In this document: positions 22,500 to 35,228 of the stretch, piece after piece
How the letters are laid out: each line of letters starts with the position of its first letter
Numbering within the stretch: position 1 is the stretch's first letter
NCBI RefSeq assembly: GCF_000346465.2
Contig: NC_034009.1
Coordinates: forward strand, 33,459,251 to 33,523,250
Source of the DNA: Prunus persica
Lineage: Eukaryota > Streptophyta > Magnoliopsida > Rosales > Rosaceae
Length of the DNA stretch: 64,000 nucleotides
Reading direction: 5' to 3'
Position numbers and translations under genes: made by a program
Notes under the pieces: model-generated
Databases searched by the model: none
What the model saw: only the letters and a program-made list of their open reading frames with translations
What the model was told of the DNA's origin: nothing

Positions 22500-25400
22500 G
22501 CGGCTTCTTGTGAATTGTTTCTCTTTCTTCGATCAAAAGCCAAAGAAGCCAAATGATACAGGAAGATCTGAGTAAAGGAGAAGAGACAGAAACATTTGAT
22601 TGTTGAACTCAACTCCTTTAAAAGATGAACAAAAATCAATTGTGGCACTGTGCTTAATGAAAGTCATTACAATGATTTTTTTTTCTTTTCTTTCTTCTGT
22701 TAGAAGATGTTGGTATAACTTGGCAGAAACAATAATAATAAAATTGAAGAAAATTAACAAAGATAATGTGGCATATGACATGAATTGACATGTCATTTAA
22801 CACGTAAAATGGTAACGAAAAATTAATGCCTATGGCATTATTGAAAAACTTATACAACATGCTAAAAATCTGACACATATCTAGGATGACAGCTGATAGG
22901 TAACCAATTGACAAGACCAAATGTCCACGTGCTCTCTCAAAATGTGAAACGAGTATCTTGGCTTATTTTTTCGCTAATTAAGAAAATAAAATGAGAGAGA
23001 GCACAAAATCCCTACGACTCTTAATTTTAAGATTTTGGTTTGGGTCACCCTCACCACCGACCTAGGTAAGAATAAGAGAATATGCCTCTAATGACAATAT
23101 GCAAATTGAGAAGGAAGTTAGAAACTATAAGCAATCATTTTCCAAATAAAATCATTCATAATATACTTTGGTATTTGTAAATTGCTCAACAAAAAAGAAG
23201 AGGTGGTGATTTTCTCACTCCTTTTTGTTTTTTAATAGTTTTTACTATAACAAAAAAGACAGTGTAAGTGGACAAAAAATGAATAGGAACATACAATTTC
23301 TAATAAGAAAGGAATGGGAAAATCAGCTCCCTAAGAAGATCCGAGAGTCTATTATCCCCGAACCAAATTAGCAAGCAACATAAGAGTAAGATGGTTACAA
23401 AACAAAATATTAAATTGTTTTTAACACACGTACATGTTTGTTTGTTTTCCCAGATTTTATGAAATCTTGTTATTATATGAATAAAAGTATCGTATGGCAA
23501 TGGAAATTGACCTTTGTGAAGAGCAGCCGGAGAATTTACCGAGTGAGTCCTTCTTTTTGGCGAGCGCACGTTTCTTCTGGTAGTGTTTAACACACATGGA
23601 TAGGATAGCTGATAGCATAGGAGGGTCAACATTGTCTCACCAAAATTCTTCTCTGATTCGATCTATCTATAAGTTGACTAAGCTGCGACCAACGTCCAAT
23701 TACAAGAAAAAGAAAGAAGCATGCAGTGCAGTTAAGGTTAGCTTCAACTTCCCAAAGACTGTCTCTCAGAAACCCACATGATCGTTCAACTGCTTCAAAT
23801 TGATCAACCAATAGCACTAGAACCACATCCACATATACTTAGCAATAATTTTCAAATAAGTAGGTCGTGAGATGTTCCACTCCCTCCTCTAAGGAAGAAT
23901 GGTGGTACCAGAAAACGATTCATTTGAAAAAAGAAGACTGGTATGACTATCTAGCTAGCAGCCCTTGGAGTTGGAAAATATGTTTATTCAACTAAATAAT
24001 AAATATCCATCACGATCAAGTATATATTTGCAGATACTTCATTGACTTCTCCTCCTACATACAGACTACAGTCCCAGTCCCTGGGAAGGAACTGAACTAT
24101 GTAACTATGTTTGTGTATTTTAAATAAATAAATGCATATATTCATAGCCACCACCTTAGACCGGACAAGCTACCTTAGCATGTTTCTGTCTTTACAAGTT
24201 AGCTATCTATCACAGCACGCCATTTAAAGAGTTGAGAAGCAAGATGGCTAATCTTATTCTTACTTGATCGGCTGGGTGTGGGTCAAATCAAATTCCATTC
24301 TTTAATTTGCAATTAATTGAGGTACAGTAAATCAAGGTGTTAATGTGAATCATCACAGATTCACAGTTGAAGAAATCTTGTCTTACAAGCAATTTACCTA
24401 CTTCATTTTTTTTATCCGTGTTATGAACAAAACAAAAGCATGCATTATTGGAATATTTATTCTGTTTTTCTTCTCTCTCTTCTGTCTTTCAAGTCTTAAT
24501 TTCCCTCTCAAATTAATAATATTAGACTGCAGACTGTTGTTTCCTTTTGTTTTATCCCTTACACAGTTTTGTTGCCCTCACATCACAGATTCACAGGGGG
24601 TCCAATCCAACAATTAACAACGAACAACATGTCTGTGCAGATTGAGTCAGCCAGTGGGCTCTAAAATCACTTCACAATCAAGAATTCTAATGCCTCTCTA
24701 ATGTCTCTAATGTCTAAATTCTTAAGTGCAACCTCAAACAAGGGTTTATGCTGATTCCTAAACCCTTTCTCTGGAATGAATGAATGAATGGATGGATGGA
24801 GCTTGCAGTCCGTGTCCGTGTCCATGTTCATGCCCCATGTCGACGGGATTATTAGGGACCACCTCACAATATAAAGCAATACTCATTGATTATCATCAAA
24901 AAGTAGCTAATCCAGCTGACATCCGACAGCTCCTTCCCTACTAAACAACAACTTTACTAACGATAATTTTTCCGACCAAAAACAAATATCTTCTTCTTTT
25001 TCTTTTTTTGTTTCTTAATTAAAAAAATATTTTCTTCCTTTTTTGTCAGAAAAAAATTATCTTGTATCGTACTGCCACTTTTCTTGATATGTGCATCAGA
25101 AATTGTGCCTGTCTGTCCGTCAAACACAATAATATCATACACAAGGGTCTCTTTAGTCATCGGAAAATACATTGCAATTTGTGGTATACAGACATTCGCC
25201 CAACATGTTCAAACTGCTGAGTGAGTGCCCTCTTATTAATGATTGTATTTTAAAAGATAATTTATCCACGAGCTTCCGTCAGTTGCTAAAACTTTGGAAA
25301 ACATATTCCATCATCAGCTGATTAAACGCACTTTAAATTTGCTTTGTAGGATTTTAATCAAGTTAGTAAAATTCGATAACAACTTGTCAGAAAAGCATTG

Positions 25401-26586
25401 ACGTGGATGCCCCCCACCAAAACAATAATAAATCATATCAAATCAGCTGATGCAAAAAGCAAGCCAAGTTGATTACACAAAACACCATTATTATCATTAT
25501 TGTGTTTGTGATGCAGGCAGCCGCAGGAGGGAGAGGAGAGAGGGTCGATGGATTGCTTATTTGCACACCCAACCTTGTTCTTGTCTATCATATCATGACA
25601 TGACAAACCTCCACGTTACTTTCTCATTCGCGTCCTAGAATTGGACCTTTGCTTACATTCTCTAGTGTCCTTGTGGCCACACACACTGGTGTTTTTATCC
25701 TATTCTCTGTCCCCTCCCCTTCCTTCCCCTTTCTCATCAACCACTTGATGACCAAAATTGGCCTGCCCCGCCAAGGAAACTACTAATTAATTAAGAAGAT
25801 GTTCTGACAAATAATCTAACCAAAAGGCTTTTTGCTTGCGTGGGTTGGTTTGGTTCCATCCACGTCTTCAATAAGAAGCCCACATACAAAAGCCCACGAG
25901 TACGACCATTAATTTTTTATTTTATTTTAACCCATCCGACTCTTCACTACAGTCTACAGTACGAGTAAGATCCTGCATGCCTACTCAATACATGTAACAC
26001 AGTTGCTTTCTTATGATTTCAACTCAAATTCATTGTTTTGAAGGCAAAACTCCCAGCCCGAATTCAATCAATAAGATTGAACCGTGACAACTTTTAATAG
26101 TCAACAAAGTAGAGCCAGCCTGAAGTAGAGTTCATTGTTCATCCAGTTAAAATTTACTGGACAACGACAAATATTTACAAGCAGTAGCAGGACACTAGTA
26201 CAGAATCAAGAGATAAGGCAATACAAACTTACTCAAGTTCATTCCAATTCTGGGTCAACTCCTAGAAAATGATTTTGTACAACTTAAATGGAAGATAATG
26301 GACAACACCGTCTGCACCATGCCCGTATAACCTATGAATTTCAACTCCTTTGCCTGTAGTGGCTAACTACAAACTAGGATTACTCTGCTGTGTAACAATT
26401 TTATGAACCAACTTGGACTACTTCCAAACAACTACGTTAATGTTAAGACTAGTCGGTATGATTCTGCGAAAATTTAAAAATAAAAATTGCACAACTCAAA
26501 GTACAGCCAAGAAAACAAAAAACTTCATTCTTCAATAAATATAACGTAATTGCGCAAAAAAAAAATTTTTGATAGAAATTAAAACA
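22500..26586. other. Intergenic spacer, no gene recognised
   Basis: About 4 kb of AT-rich DNA on both strands, without a frame that resembles a protein family. No tRNA-like fold and no repeat with clear ends was seen. The last part may include the 3'UTR of the minus-strand DUF615 gene ending at 26587. Confidence 0.45.
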
Positions 26587-28238
26587 TCACATATCAATCA
26601 CTAGGCTACTTTTAGCAAGGGAACAAAGGAACCTGGTGAGTGACTTTTCAGCACTCACTCTTGCTGCATCTTTCGCTCCCCCATTCTCCTCTGAATTGAC
26701 TTTGTCTTCCAAACCTGAATGCACTCGACGGACAAGTTTTCGCAATTCCTGTAAGTGAGGCTAACATTAGAAATAAAGAGCAAGAAACAGAAACAATGAT
26801 CCCTTAGGACGCTCGAACAACCGGTATGAGACTTAATAAGCTGGTGGTTCAAGCGCATGCTAGTGCCCTCATGAAGGGGTTTTTAGTGGAAAGTCACTTA
26901 ACCAAACTTAAAAATAGCAAGCATGGCGTTAAACTTACCTGGCGGTCAAACTCAACATTCGAAATTGAATATACTTCATTGGTGATCTGAACGTCCTTAT
27001 TGATCAGACCGTCAAACCATCTGGTAGCTACATCAATGTGAGAACCCTGCAATCGATGCTCAAATAATAAGATTAAATATGTCTGTAAACTACTTAGGAA
27101 GCTTCAGCAAACTTTGTTGCACAGTTTCAAACTTAGTATCAGTATCATACCTCTTCTTCCTCCTCATAATCAGTTTCTTCCGCTTCTTCTTGCTCCTCAT
27201 TATCATCAATGCTCAATGTCTCTGGACCAGATAAAGCTTGCAGCTTACTTTCGTCACTGTCTTTTGTAGCCTGAATTAAAGCATCCATCAAATCCGGCTC
27301 CACTTCTCGCAGCATTTTTCCTTTACACAAATTGAATGCACTTTGGTAAGATAAGATCACAGAACGTATAGATGCAAGAAATGATTGGCTTAAACAGATT
27401 CAAGTTTTCTGTTACTGACATTTGACTTGACTTGTTCATGACTAACAGTTGCCAATTTGAAACTCAAAAAGAAAAAAGCACTGCTCAAACATAACAACAT
27501 AGGAGTTCGATTCATTTACATAAGAAAGTTGAAGCCTAATTTAGTTTCTAGGCACGGCACAAAGTTTTTACGCATACCAATATAATTGAACTGCCTTCTC
27601 TTCCCTTCTCGGACATCAGGTCCAAATTTCTGCGACAATAACACAAACAGCTTAGCTTCAACAAACAAATCACTAGCTAATACTTGTCTGAAACAGCCAA
27701 GAATAAACTAACCAAAAAGTTCAATTACAGGGGCGGCACCTTCACTAAAATCAGAGCATCCAGCACGTCTTGGTCCAGAGAAGCCACTCTACCATCCCCA
27801 ACACCGTAATTATACGTTAGACTAAAATAGCTTAGCTAATTTTACAAATAAATGAATAAAATTTTCAATTTTGAGTTACCTGAGAATGCGTTTGATTTGA
27901 GGGGTGGAGAAGGAGGAGAGGTCCATAGCCCAGCGGACCGCACGGCGGGCGTGGCGCTTCAACTCGTTGCGGCTCTTATATGTAACCGAATCCGAATCCG
28001 AACCCGAACCCGAACCCGAACTGCCGATGTTAGCATCTTGGTAGTCGGAGGGTCTGAGTCCGCGTAACAATTTATGGACGCCGCGAGTAGCCAAGTGCAC
28101 TTTCGTCAAAGAGAAACGATGGGAACCAGTTTTGGTGGTTACTGGAAGTAAAGGCGAGTAGAGAAGATGATGGAAGGTACAGCAATGCTGCTGCAGCACC
28201 GGCCATTGCCTTACAAGAAGCCGTCCCATTTGAGCCAT
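26587..28238 (-). CDS. DUF615 / YjgA (DarP)-like protein, probably organellar
   Basis: This is a plant member of the family of E. coli YjgA/DarP, which associates with the 50S ribosomal subunit during its assembly (bacterial knowledge). Six minus-strand exons: 27880-28238, 27740-27788, 27578-27629, 27151-27320, 26939-27046 and 26587-26748 (900 nt, 299 aa). The N-terminus MAQMGRLLVRQW is basic and hydrophobic, suiting a mitochondrial or plastid transit peptide. The conserved part begins SRNELKRHARR (near residue 100). It contains RRQFNYIGKMLREVEP, which parallels the QLIGKMLR region of the bacterial protein, and ends in an ELRKLVRR helix. An acidic insert rich in Glu lies near residues 195-210. 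A Gly-Ser/Asp-Ser repeat is encoded at 27983-28020. I chose the Met at 28238; an upstream Met at 28289 would add 17 residues of less typical sequence. A ribosome-assembly role in an organelle is inference. Confidence 0.88.
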
Positions 28239-28895
28239 CGCTCCCCCTTTTTTCCTCTTGCAGCTTGTTGCTATACCACACCACAGCACTGTATAATATA
28301 ATTTACTTATATTTTCCTTTTTTTATAAATTGAATCATACAAGTAAAGCTACGGCCCGGCCCAGTATTAAAGAGTTCAAACAGCGGATGTTTCAGTTGGG
28401 CTCTCATCATGCAGCAGCCCATAGTTCCAATTTCCATGATCGAATTTTAACTCATAACCGAAATTGAATTAAAAGTTATTTATTTTCCATTGCAAGGGTG
28501 TAGTTATTTATTTATCTATGCATCCTCTCTCCGTTGTTCAATATTTATTCAAGAATATATATTGAAAATATAAAAATAAACTGATCTTTATAAAAATGAT
28601 CCATCCCAAAAGTAGATCTTACAAGTTACAAGCTGATATGAAATTGGGGGAATACAAATACCCAGAATTTTCAGGCTGTAAAAAATGGCGCCTTCAGCTT
28701 ACAGTAAAAGGATCTTAGCTAGACATTGATCACTATATTTTATGTACACACAAACGCACGAGGCTAGCTAGCAGTTTGTCACATCACATCAAACGGACAG
28801 GCACCGCTGCAGCCTTTCCAGTTGATTAATTTCCCCTGATGAAATTAATTAGCTTGTGCTAATTAATGATTTATCCATATGTAAATGTCTGCAAT
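28239..28895. other. Short spacer between DUF615-like and J-domain genes
   Basis: This holds the promoter of the DUF615-like gene and the 3' region of the J-domain gene, both on the minus strand. Nothing else is recognised. Confidence 0.5.
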
Positions 28896-29363
28896 CTACC
28901 AGCACTGGTCGGTTTCCCATCTCCGGCCAGCTGCCGACGCTGACATTGTTGTTGCGTACGAATAAGAAGAGCGTGGCCGACTGATCAACATCATGCGGTC
29001 GTAATCCGCGCGCTTTTGGGCATCAGACAGAGTGGAGTAAGCTTCGTGGACTTTCATGAACTCGTCCGCCGATGTTTGACCGTCAGTGGCAACGTCCGGG
29101 TGTACGACTCTCGCTAACTTACGGTAAGCAGACTTGATCTCCTGACACGTGGCGCTTGTGTGAATCCCGAGTACCTCGTAGAGTGAGGAGCTTGATCCAG
29201 TACGGGTGCGTGGCCTGTCGACGGTGGATGTGCAGGAGGCGGAGACGCGAAGCGGACGGTATGTGATAGAAGAGGGAGGAGAACGAAGGCTGTCGTTGGC
29301 AAATCCTGCGGCGGAGAAAAGAGGGGAGGAGCAAGTGAAGGATGAGGATGAGATGGAAGTCAT
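28896..29363 (-). CDS. Small chloroplast-type J-domain protein (DnaJ11 class)
   Basis: An intronless gene of 155 aa. Residues 1-55 are rich in Ser, Thr and Arg with few acidic residues, as in a plastid transit peptide. The J domain spans about 61-122, starting LYEVLGIHTSA, with the essential HPD triad at 88-90 and helix 4 around KRADYDRM. There is no Gly/Phe region or zinc finger, so it is a type III J protein that stimulates Hsp70 ATPase. The short C-terminus RRWETDQCW is a hallmark I associate with the plant DnaJ11/DJC23 group. Length matches that group (about 155-165 aa). The lack of introns is also typical. Confidence 0.93.
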   Translation of the reverse strand: MTSISSSSFTCSSPLFSAAGFANDSLRSPPSSITYRPLRVSASCTSTVDRPRTRTGSSSSLYEVLGIHTSATCQEIKSAYRKLARVVHPDVATDGQTSADEFMKVHEAYSTLSDAQKRADYDRMMLISRPRSSYSYATTMSASAAGRRWETDQCW

Positions 29364-31264
29364 TTTTAAAATCTTTGAAATTTGATTGGAGGAGAGGAAG
29401 AGTTTGAGTTTTCGTTGTCTTGCGTTGCTTGACGAAGTTATGAATGGAGCGGTGGGTGATTTGTGATTTTATAGACAATGGGCGGACAAAAGGCGGATAA
29501 GGTAAACAAACCATGGTTAAATGTGGGGTGGGTTAACGAACTGTAGTATAGGCTTATCCAGTGGTATCTGGACTGTGCTGACTCAGCGAAACGTCGGTGT
29601 GCATTGTCCAGGAATCTTAGACAGCACATGTCGCTGCAGTTTTGTTTGGCTTGGCGTTTGACTAGATTTTGTATGTATGAGCAGGATGGCAAACGCCAAC
29701 AACACGTACGCGGAAACGAACTACATGGACTCATATATTGACCAATTAAAAAAGCAAAACCTGACTTTAATTTGAATTCATAGCAATTAAATGACACTCC
29801 ACATGCCCTTTACTTAGACAAGTGTTTCATTTCATATTAGCCATCGAACAATAAAATACGAACTAGAGCTATTTTCATTCATTTTAGGCACGGTTCAAGA
29901 ACTTAAGAGTTTCAAAAACAATTTGAATCTCTTGGTTTAAATTTAAGTGAATTGGGAGAAATATGTTATGAATTTGGCTCGAATATATCAGAATAAATAG
30001 AAATTGAATGTATTATTGAAATGCTCATAATTAAAAACAATAAAAATAAAATTAACAAAACTAAAACTACATAAATCAAAATGATAAAATAGGCAAGCTA
30101 TATGGGAGAAAAAAAATATCTTATCAAACACTGTCCATCTTTCTAAGTTACATTTAATCATATAAAAAGTATTTAAGTTTGAAACTAACTAACGAACAAG
30201 AAGCGCAAAAAGGTCAATTAATGCAAAAAATAAATGGAAATAAAATAAATAAAAAGTTTTGGAAGAACGCGGTTTGTTGAGATGGTGGATTGGAAGGCAG
30301 GCAAGAGGCAGTGAGGAGGAGGCCCACATGGTATAGCCCACCCAACCACGGCGCAACCACTGTAAAGCAATGTAAACGACGGGCGACCCACTTCGGCGGC
30401 ATGTGGATTTAGAGTTACCGACGTGCGGAAACAACGGCAGTATGTATGGGACCCACCCACCCTTCGTTAGTATTCAAGTTGGATTTGACCATCCACATCA
30501 GATTTTGGAAGTCTGTCGTCCATCCATCATGTACGAGCATGACCAATGGCAATGGCAATGACCACCACGTATGATATAATTTTTTTATTTTATGGGAAAA
30601 TTCAAATTAAATTAGGATAAGACCTAAGTACGTTCCTGTCGAGCTTAGGATAAGACTAAAGCCACGTCAACGACAGAGCCTGACTGTGACTCGAACCCAG
30701 CTGGCAGTTTTAATAGACTTCAAAGTCCTTTTTTTTTCTTCTTTTTACTGATTATATATTTTTTTTTGGTCGGGTTTACTCGTTAGATATAAGTAATTTA
30801 TTTGTACAAATACAGTAGATTTGATTCTATCTACCATTCATTGTAATACCTATTTATTTTACATATAAATATGTATAAGAGTATTCACAATCATGTTTTT
30901 TATTTTTTAATTAAAATTAAATTAAAAATATATAAATATTATTTTAAGAACTCTTTATAAAATTTGAATTTCAATCATGCTCTCCAGTTTAGAGAGTCAT
31001 AAATGTTAAAAATTTTTTTTTAATTGGTCCATCTCTACTATAAAATAATATAAAAAATCAATGGCGGATCCATGATTCAAAAGTCAAGTAGGCGAAACTT
31101 ACCTTAAAAACTCAATGATACGAGTGAATTTCATTCATAAAAATAAAAATATACACCTAGTCAGGGGGGACGTAATGATCCTTACCCTCAAATATGCATA
31201 TCTATACATAAATAAAAGCTTAATAACAAAAAAATAAAACAAAAAATAAAAAAATGCAATGCAA
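29364..31264. other. Intergenic spacer upstream of the J-domain gene
   Basis: The first part is the J-domain gene promoter. The rest is AT-rich spacer without supported genes. Between 30214 and 30460 several overlapping minus-strand frames exist, but none resembles a known protein. Confidence 0.45.
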
Positions 31265-31890
31265 CACAAAACTAAACTTTTAAATCTAAAACTTTACCCT
31301 ATGAGACTTCGAAATCTTAAATTCCTCAATTATCTCTGCATTATCGATACTATTAGCAAACTCTCTTTCAATGTGAAGGATCATACAGTCAGCAAGGAAT
31401 TCATCAGCTATGGTGCTCCGAAGTTTATTTTTAATAATTCTCATACATGAAAAAGCTCGTTCTGTTCCATTGTTGCTGTAGAAACAGGAAGAGTCGACAC
31501 CAACTGAATCAACTTGTAAAGCAAATGGTAGTTTTCTACCAAAGTTGTTTCCACCAATTGTTCACATAACTGAGGAAAAGTGGTGATTCCTTAAAGTAGG
31601 GAAGGCGATGTATATCATTTTGAAAATACATCAACTCAATTTTTAAAACTTTCAAGTCACTTTGAATGAAATCATCAAGATATAATTTCTCAGCAAGTTT
31701 ACATAGATGCTCAATATTGAATGACTTGAAGGAATTACGATGATCCAATGCTGAGCTAAGAATAAGAAGTTCAACTATTTGCTTTGGAAATCTGTCATTT
31801 AACTCCCTCAACATGCAATCTGTCACATCATTAAACACATCAACGCGATAGTAATGTTCAACTGTAACAAAATCTTTTAGGAATAACCCA
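31265..31890 (-). pseudogene. hAT transposase relic (C-terminal, frameshifted)
   Basis: Read on the minus strand, several frames together resemble the C-terminal part of a plant hAT/TTF-type zinc-finger transposase. Segments seen are [31 protein letters not shown] and AFSCMRIIKNKLRSTIADEF, the last two being the conserved hAT dimerisation region. At least two frameshifts break the reading frame (near 31560 and near 31465). No N-terminal half, terminal repeats or target duplication were found nearby. Confidence 0.7.
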
Positions 31891-34180
31891 ATAGCAGAAG
31901 ATAATTAAATAGGAGAAAATAAGAAGAATACTTGTTTCCTCGTATATGAGAAGAGAAGGGGCTGTCGACAATTGCACAGCCAAGACTGTTGAGAAGAAGC
32001 TGCCGATTGTCTAGAATTGCACAGCCAAAAGCTATTTGACTGCTTATAAGTTATATTCCTCCTTTTTTTAAAGTTTAACTGGGCCATTCCATAACACTAC
32101 GTCTCGAATGGATCGAACCTATAATAATAAAATCTTGTTATTTAATTAATGATAATAAAATTATGTTGGGAGGTTCACATTTTTCTTTAACATGAAGAAG
32201 GTTGAGAAAAACTTGTACATCATGGGGTAGGAACTTTTGAGAGGTTCAACCAAAAAAGAAAAAAGAAAAAAAGGAACTTTTGAGAGGATACATAGTGGGA
32301 AAGTGTCATTATAGAATTGAATTCCACTTAAAATCACATACATGCAAGTTGTGGGAGGATTGGATTTCATGTGTTGGTTGGTCATATTGTAATACAAAAG
32401 TTAGCATTTTAGTAGAAATCAGGGCAAATGCATGAACTATGATAACTAATAATTCATTTCATAATTGATGCTTTAACATTCAGATGTTAGCTTAATTATT
32501 GGCTACGCTACATAATAGAGGAAGGGCATTTTAGAAATAAAATAATAATATTCAAACGTAGTTGACTCATATAATGATTATATAAGGAAAAACAATGGGT
32601 TGACATAAAGTGGAAAGAATAAAACCATCATCTAACCTAGCATTCATTTGAAAGAGCAAAGCATGTGCATGGATGGAGTGTTGGGTTAGGAGACAATGGG
32701 CGGTGGGAGTGATATGGACTCTGACTCAGGCTGAAGCTAGCAGCAACATATATTTGATGGATCGATGCATTCATTAAAAAGACGAGTAAGACAGCACTGA
32801 ATTATGCATTTGAGGAATTTGATAACATTTGTGATCTGATTCTGATCCCCAAAGCCGAAGCCCCGCACGTGAGGAACCCCAACATTTATCTCGATAATAC
32901 AACTTACTGACTCATAGTTTGCGCCCCCCTCCCTCTCTGTCTCTCTCTGAATACTTTCAGTTTGAGTCTCTGTGGCCGTGGAGCTGTTGTGTCTGTCTTG
33001 TTCCATAATTTTTTATGTTCAATAGCTAGGCAGCGGAAGATGTGCCGCAATTAAATTTGAGCGGTGCGACGTGTCAGAAAGCTGGTAAGTGTGTGAGTGA
33101 TGATGAAGCAAATCACCGATCACTGCTTTTACTAAACACAAAAGAAAACTATATGATTATCTCCCTTGAATCCATGAGATGAGACCCCACCACGTAGATC
33201 ACCCACGGGCTTAAGTTAAGAAACATTTGTTCCACATTTAGGCCTACTAGGATGAACAATTGCCAACCCAAAACTCTATAGGCCCAAACTAAGTTTACAA
33301 GGCCCGTACGCAGGGTCCACCACCACCACTACCCCCAACACGTCAATGTTTGTTTATTTGTTTTTTAATTCAATGTTTTTTTTGGGGGCAAAATTAGGAA
33401 GGGGTAGGGGAAACTCACACACGTGTACCATGGTAACTTGATCTCATGACCACTTAGGAGCACACTAAAAGCCTGAATCAATTCAACTAATACTCTATTG
33501 ATGAATTGAATTGTATGTATGTGTATAACAATTTAAAAAGATGTTCCTCAATGCGGTCTAGTCCATTAGAAAATGACAATAATTTGCAAACTAGTGGTCT
33601 CATCAAGATCGAACTTCCATGGTATCTTTGTAGAATATGTGTGAGAAACTCCTCTCTTCTTGTAGTTTAGACAATCTCTTGTATTAAAAAAAAATTAAAT
33701 ATTACATTTGAACTGATGGTCCAGTGTTGTGGTGGAACACTCGAGGAATGTGGACTGTGAGGAGGTACCACAGAAGGCTGCAGAGAATTAATGGAAGAAG
33801 AGCTATGGTATTATTATTGTTGTTATTAGTAATTATGCATACGATATAGGCGCGAATAAAAGAGTTGGAGGGAGGGAGAGAGAGCCACAATATGAAGCTC
33901 CCTCCCAGTTCCTTTCCCCTTTACACTAATCTCAGTAGCTAAATCATAGTTGAAACCTGGTGGAATGGAAGAGCTTAAATTAACTTTGTATTGTTGTACG
34001 TGTCCTGACTAATTGATGCAAAATCTCATTCCTCGACGATCTAAAATCTTGTAGAACTATGGATTTTTCTCACCATCTTAATTAAATGATCTGTGGAATA
34101 TGGATCTCACCACCAGTTAAATAAAATAGAGTGGAACAAGATACGCATGAGTTTAAGTGGAGAGAGAAAGAAAGAGAGCA
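31891..34180. other. Intergenic spacer, repeat-poor
   Basis: A short internal duplication lies near 31965-32030: two copies of an ATTGCACAGCCAA segment about 45 bases apart. The remainder is AT-rich with CT-rich patches (about 32928-32948) and no gene model I can support. Confidence 0.45.
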
Positions 34181-34229
34181 GTCCCACATCGATGTGGAGA
34201 TAGAAGAGGGATCGAAGTGGGTTATATAA
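34181..34229 (+). promoter_or_regulatory. snRNA-type promoter: USE plus TATA box
   Basis: GTCCCACATCG at 34181-34191 is a perfect match to the plant upstream sequence element (RTCCCACATCG). TATATAA follows at 34223-34229, with 31 bases between. Plant U-snRNA genes use exactly this pair, with spacing near 33-34 bases for Pol II and 23-24 for Pol III, so this looks more like the Pol II type. The same two motifs also occur in some plant LTR and TRIM repeats, so the call is tentative. Confidence 0.45.
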
Positions 34230-34564
34230 AAACACGAAAGGAAGACTGAAGAAAGCATGATCCTTCAGGCAGAAACGGGATGTGATGAGTGGTCAGTATT
34301 CGCAATAATTATGCGAGAGATGGGTGTCCGCCCCAAAGCCTGGTTACGACAATTGGGCACCCTAATCTTTGTACCATCTGATCCCTATTCTCAATAAACA
34401 CCAAACACTATTTCAGTTTTATTTTATTTTTTTTATTTTTTGTTTTTAATTGTTTAACCAGAAAACAAATAGCTGGGACAAAGTATTTTTTTAATCGTCA
34501 GTTCAAATGCTTAGCATTGAATGGATTTTCTTATTAGTCTATCTATTTAATGGCCGTATCACAG

Positions 34565-34852
34565 AGACTTGGCGTTCGTGTTGTTTTTGTGTCAACTCAT
34601 TTTTCTTAACGAGTTAACACGACACGATAAGAAAACGAGTTTAAAATGTCAAACACGAACATGATCCGTTACAATTCGCGAATCACACGACACAATATGA
34701 TAATCTGTTAATAATTTAAAAAAATAAATAAAACAAAAACAGAAATTTTAAACAATTAAAAAATCAATCGGTACCAAAAATAAAAAATAAAATAAAATAG
34801 TATGAGACTCTCAAGTTGAGAGAAGAAGAGAGCTCAAAGGTTGCTCGGTTTT

Positions 34853-34914
<62 letters not shown>

Positions 34915-35097
34915 AAAGAAAATAAGATATATAGCCCTTGAGCTTAACGGGTTAACGGGTATTCACAAATTGACATGACACGACACGATAGCTTATCGGA
35001 TGGCTAATGGGTCAACACGATAACCCATATCCAAATACTGAAATTTTTTTGTGAATTCCTGTTGTGTTAACCGGTCGTATACAATATTGCCAAGTCT
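34565..35097. mobile_element. hAT-like MITE, degenerate
   Basis: The ends are inverted: AGACTTGGC on the left and GCCAAGTCT on the right. Flanks TATCACAG and AATCACAC match at six of eight bases, as expected for an old 8-bp duplication. Both halves carry inverted ACACGACACGAT and GGGTTAACGGGT motifs. A (GA)n microsatellite (34854-34911) has expanded inside. No coding capacity is present. Confidence 0.6.
34854..34911. repeat. (GA)n microsatellite
   Basis: An uninterrupted run of about 29 GA units lies within the hAT-like MITE at 34565-35097. Confidence 0.9.
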
Positions 35098-35228
35098 AAT
35101 CACACACGGGCAACTTGGTTTGATCCTAAAGAAAGTTAAGGTTCCACGTCATTCAATATGTTATCCACATGTTAGACTTGAAAATTCGTCATACGTATAA
35201 GAGCGTGTGAGAAAGTGAAGGTGAAAAT

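Noticed and set aside
30660..30730. tRNA-like B-box (GGTTCGAGTC on the minus strand)
   Set aside because: No acceptor stem, A box or anticodon stem could be formed around it.
32737..33006. 90-codon minus-strand open frame starting MEQDRHNSST
   Set aside because: Low complexity at the start, no domain and no splice partners; looks like chance.
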